Of a stretch of DNA of 39,714 bases, positions 39,037 to 39,714 are shown piece after piece (position 1 is the stretch's first letter; each line of letters opens with the position of its first letter). The position numbers were made by a program, and so were the translations under genes. The notes below the pieces were generated by a model. The model did no database searches. It was given only the letters and a program-made list of their open reading frames with translations, and was not told the DNA's origin. Source of the stretch: a virus. Where the stretch lies: positions 1-39,714 of the IMG/VR virus record IMGVR_UViG_3300034190_002502. One strand, 5' to 3'.

Positions 39037-39608
39037 GATCTAAAGTATTTAGTTATAAGGGCCATTGTATCTTGGTAAACCCTCTCCTCTACGTCACTGT
39101 GTGTCTTCAGTGCTATTCTTGTCATCTTATCTTCATACTCCCCCCTATCCATCCCCATTGCATTGTCAAACCTATACTTATGTTTTATTCGATGTAAGTT
39201 GTTACCTACACTTTCAGAGTACGTGGTTCGCCTATCCCATCGTTTCTTTAATGTATCTATGTTGTCGGGTAGTGTATCCCCGCTAGCTATCTTATGAAGC
39301 AAAGCACCAGCATACATACATGTCTTAGCTTGTTTGTCACTACCTACATGTCTGTCGTGGTCTCGTATGTTCCTACCTGTTTCTAAGAAGGAGTCACCTA
39401 GTAGGTGCATGTTATATGAATGATCCCAAGGTTGGAAGGTAGCAAAGTGATGTAGTAACCATTTGTTACGTTCCACTCTCTCTTGTATATAACCATGCTC
39501 CTCTTCTGGGGTATCCTCAAACCCACCCCTATCGTGCTCTATGTCAATGACAATCGACACTCTAGTTCTACCAGTAAGCTTCTTCGTCGTCATCTTCTTT
39601 ATTATCAT
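39024..39608 (-). CDS. Hypothetical protein
   Basis: A 194-aa protein with SIVIDIEHDRGGFEDTPEEE near the start, a His/Trp-rich middle (NKWLLHHFATFQPWDHSYNM) and a basic helical C terminus. No family is recognised. AGGAG lies about nine bases before ATG 39608; ATG 39593 is an alternative. It overlaps the end of the join-spanning 104-aa gene. The order suggests a role in nucleic-acid metabolism. Confidence 0.7.
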   Translation of the reverse strand: MIIKKMTTKKLTGRTRVSIVIDIEHDRGGFEDTPEEEHGYIQERVERNKWLLHHFATFQPWDHSYNMHLLGDSFLETGRNIRDHDRHVGSDKQAKTCMYAGALLHKIASGDTLPDNIDTLKKRWDRRTTYSESVGNNLHRIKHKYRFDNAMGMDRGEYEDKMTRIALKTHSDVEERVYQDTMALITKYFRSWWN

Positions 39609-39714
39609 AGTTGCCGTCTCCTAAACTTTCGAGTAAACTCTCTTCTGTTAATACTTCCTTCTCTTCCCTATTCTGACCAGAACACATCTCTACATGATCT
39701 TTTAAAGCTTTCAA
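39568..39714 (-). CDS. Hypothetical acidic protein, 3' part of the join-spanning gene
   Basis: This is the continuation of the gene whose ATG is at 245. Bases 39638-39714 repeat bases 1-77, and the unique 3' portion is 39568-39637. It encodes the tail ESLLESLGDGNYDNKEDDDE and EAYW, then TAG. In this linear view the 5' end is cut off. Confidence 0.8.
   Translation of the reverse strand: MKALKDHVEMCSGQNREEKEVLTEESLLESLGDGNYDNKEDDDEEAYW
39638..39714. repeat. Terminal direct repeat, right copy (77 bp)
   Basis: Exact copy of bases 1-77; see the left copy. It shows that the contig closes to a circle. Confidence 0.95.

Noticed and set aside
1-39714. CRISPR array, tRNA genes, integrase or repressor
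   Set aside because: No regularly spaced repeats, no cloverleaf with a TTCRA loop, no recombinase motif and no classical CI/Cro-like gene were seen, so a temperate lifestyle is unsupported.

Overview
The window is one complete tailed-bacteriophage genome, AT-rich by eye, cut open at an arbitrary point. Bases 1-77 and 39638-39714 are identical and one gene (104 aa) reads across the join, so the unique circle is 39,637 bp. An overlap of exactly 77 bp is what a k=77 assembler leaves on a circular contig, so it is probably not a biological terminal repeat. The genes indicate a siphovirus (tail tube, terminator, G/GT frameshift chaperone, 515-aa tape measure) with SPP1/P22-like head proteins and its own replisome. 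No RNA polymerase is encoded and all promoters seen are sigma70-type, so the phage depends on host RNA polymerase. CsrA and a secreted DUF2845-like protein suggest a gammaproteobacterial host; this is inference only.

Layout on the circle: two divergent promoter hubs (about 9.83-10.23 kb and 19.15-20.0 kb) and two convergence points (about 15.03-15.40 kb and 37.68-37.72 kb) define four operons. (1) Minus strand, 9829 down to 1 and on across the join to 37717: dNTP diphosphohydrolase-like protein, CsrA, primase, M48-type metallopeptidase, dUTPase, helicase, family A DNA polymerase, SSB-like protein, 5'-3' exonuclease, HNH protein, small unknowns and a DnaQ-fold exonuclease with a zinc ribbon. 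(2) Plus strand, 10228-15030: GH24 lysozyme and many small, overlapping accessory genes, ending with a DnaA domain IV-like protein. (3) Minus strand, 19149 down to 15405: GIY-YIG nuclease, ClpX-like AAA+ ATPase and small proteins. (4) Plus strand, 20008-37683: holin, coiled-coil membrane protein, terminases, portal, MuF, scaffold, coat, head-fibre-like protein, connectors, tail genes, tape measure and tail-tip proteins.

The most unusual feature is that both hubs carry diverged copies of the same element of about 180 bp, in inverted orientation. Each copy sits between a strong upstream promoter (P1) and a second strong promoter (P2), and each faces one of the two long operons (replication or late). 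Conserved blocks, a conserved hairpin with a variable loop, and no convincing shared protein suggest a paired leader RNA or small RNA (possibly processive antitermination), or paired origins or operators. The late hub adds a folded 5' leader of about 400 nt before the holin gene. Other points of interest are a ClpX-like protein that keeps an IGF loop but lacks the zinc domain and the pore-1 tyrosine, a phage CsrA with a GGA-loop hairpin in a GC-rich intergenic island, hairpins after the coat and tail-tube genes, and paralogous C-terminal domains shared by a head-module and a tail-module protein.
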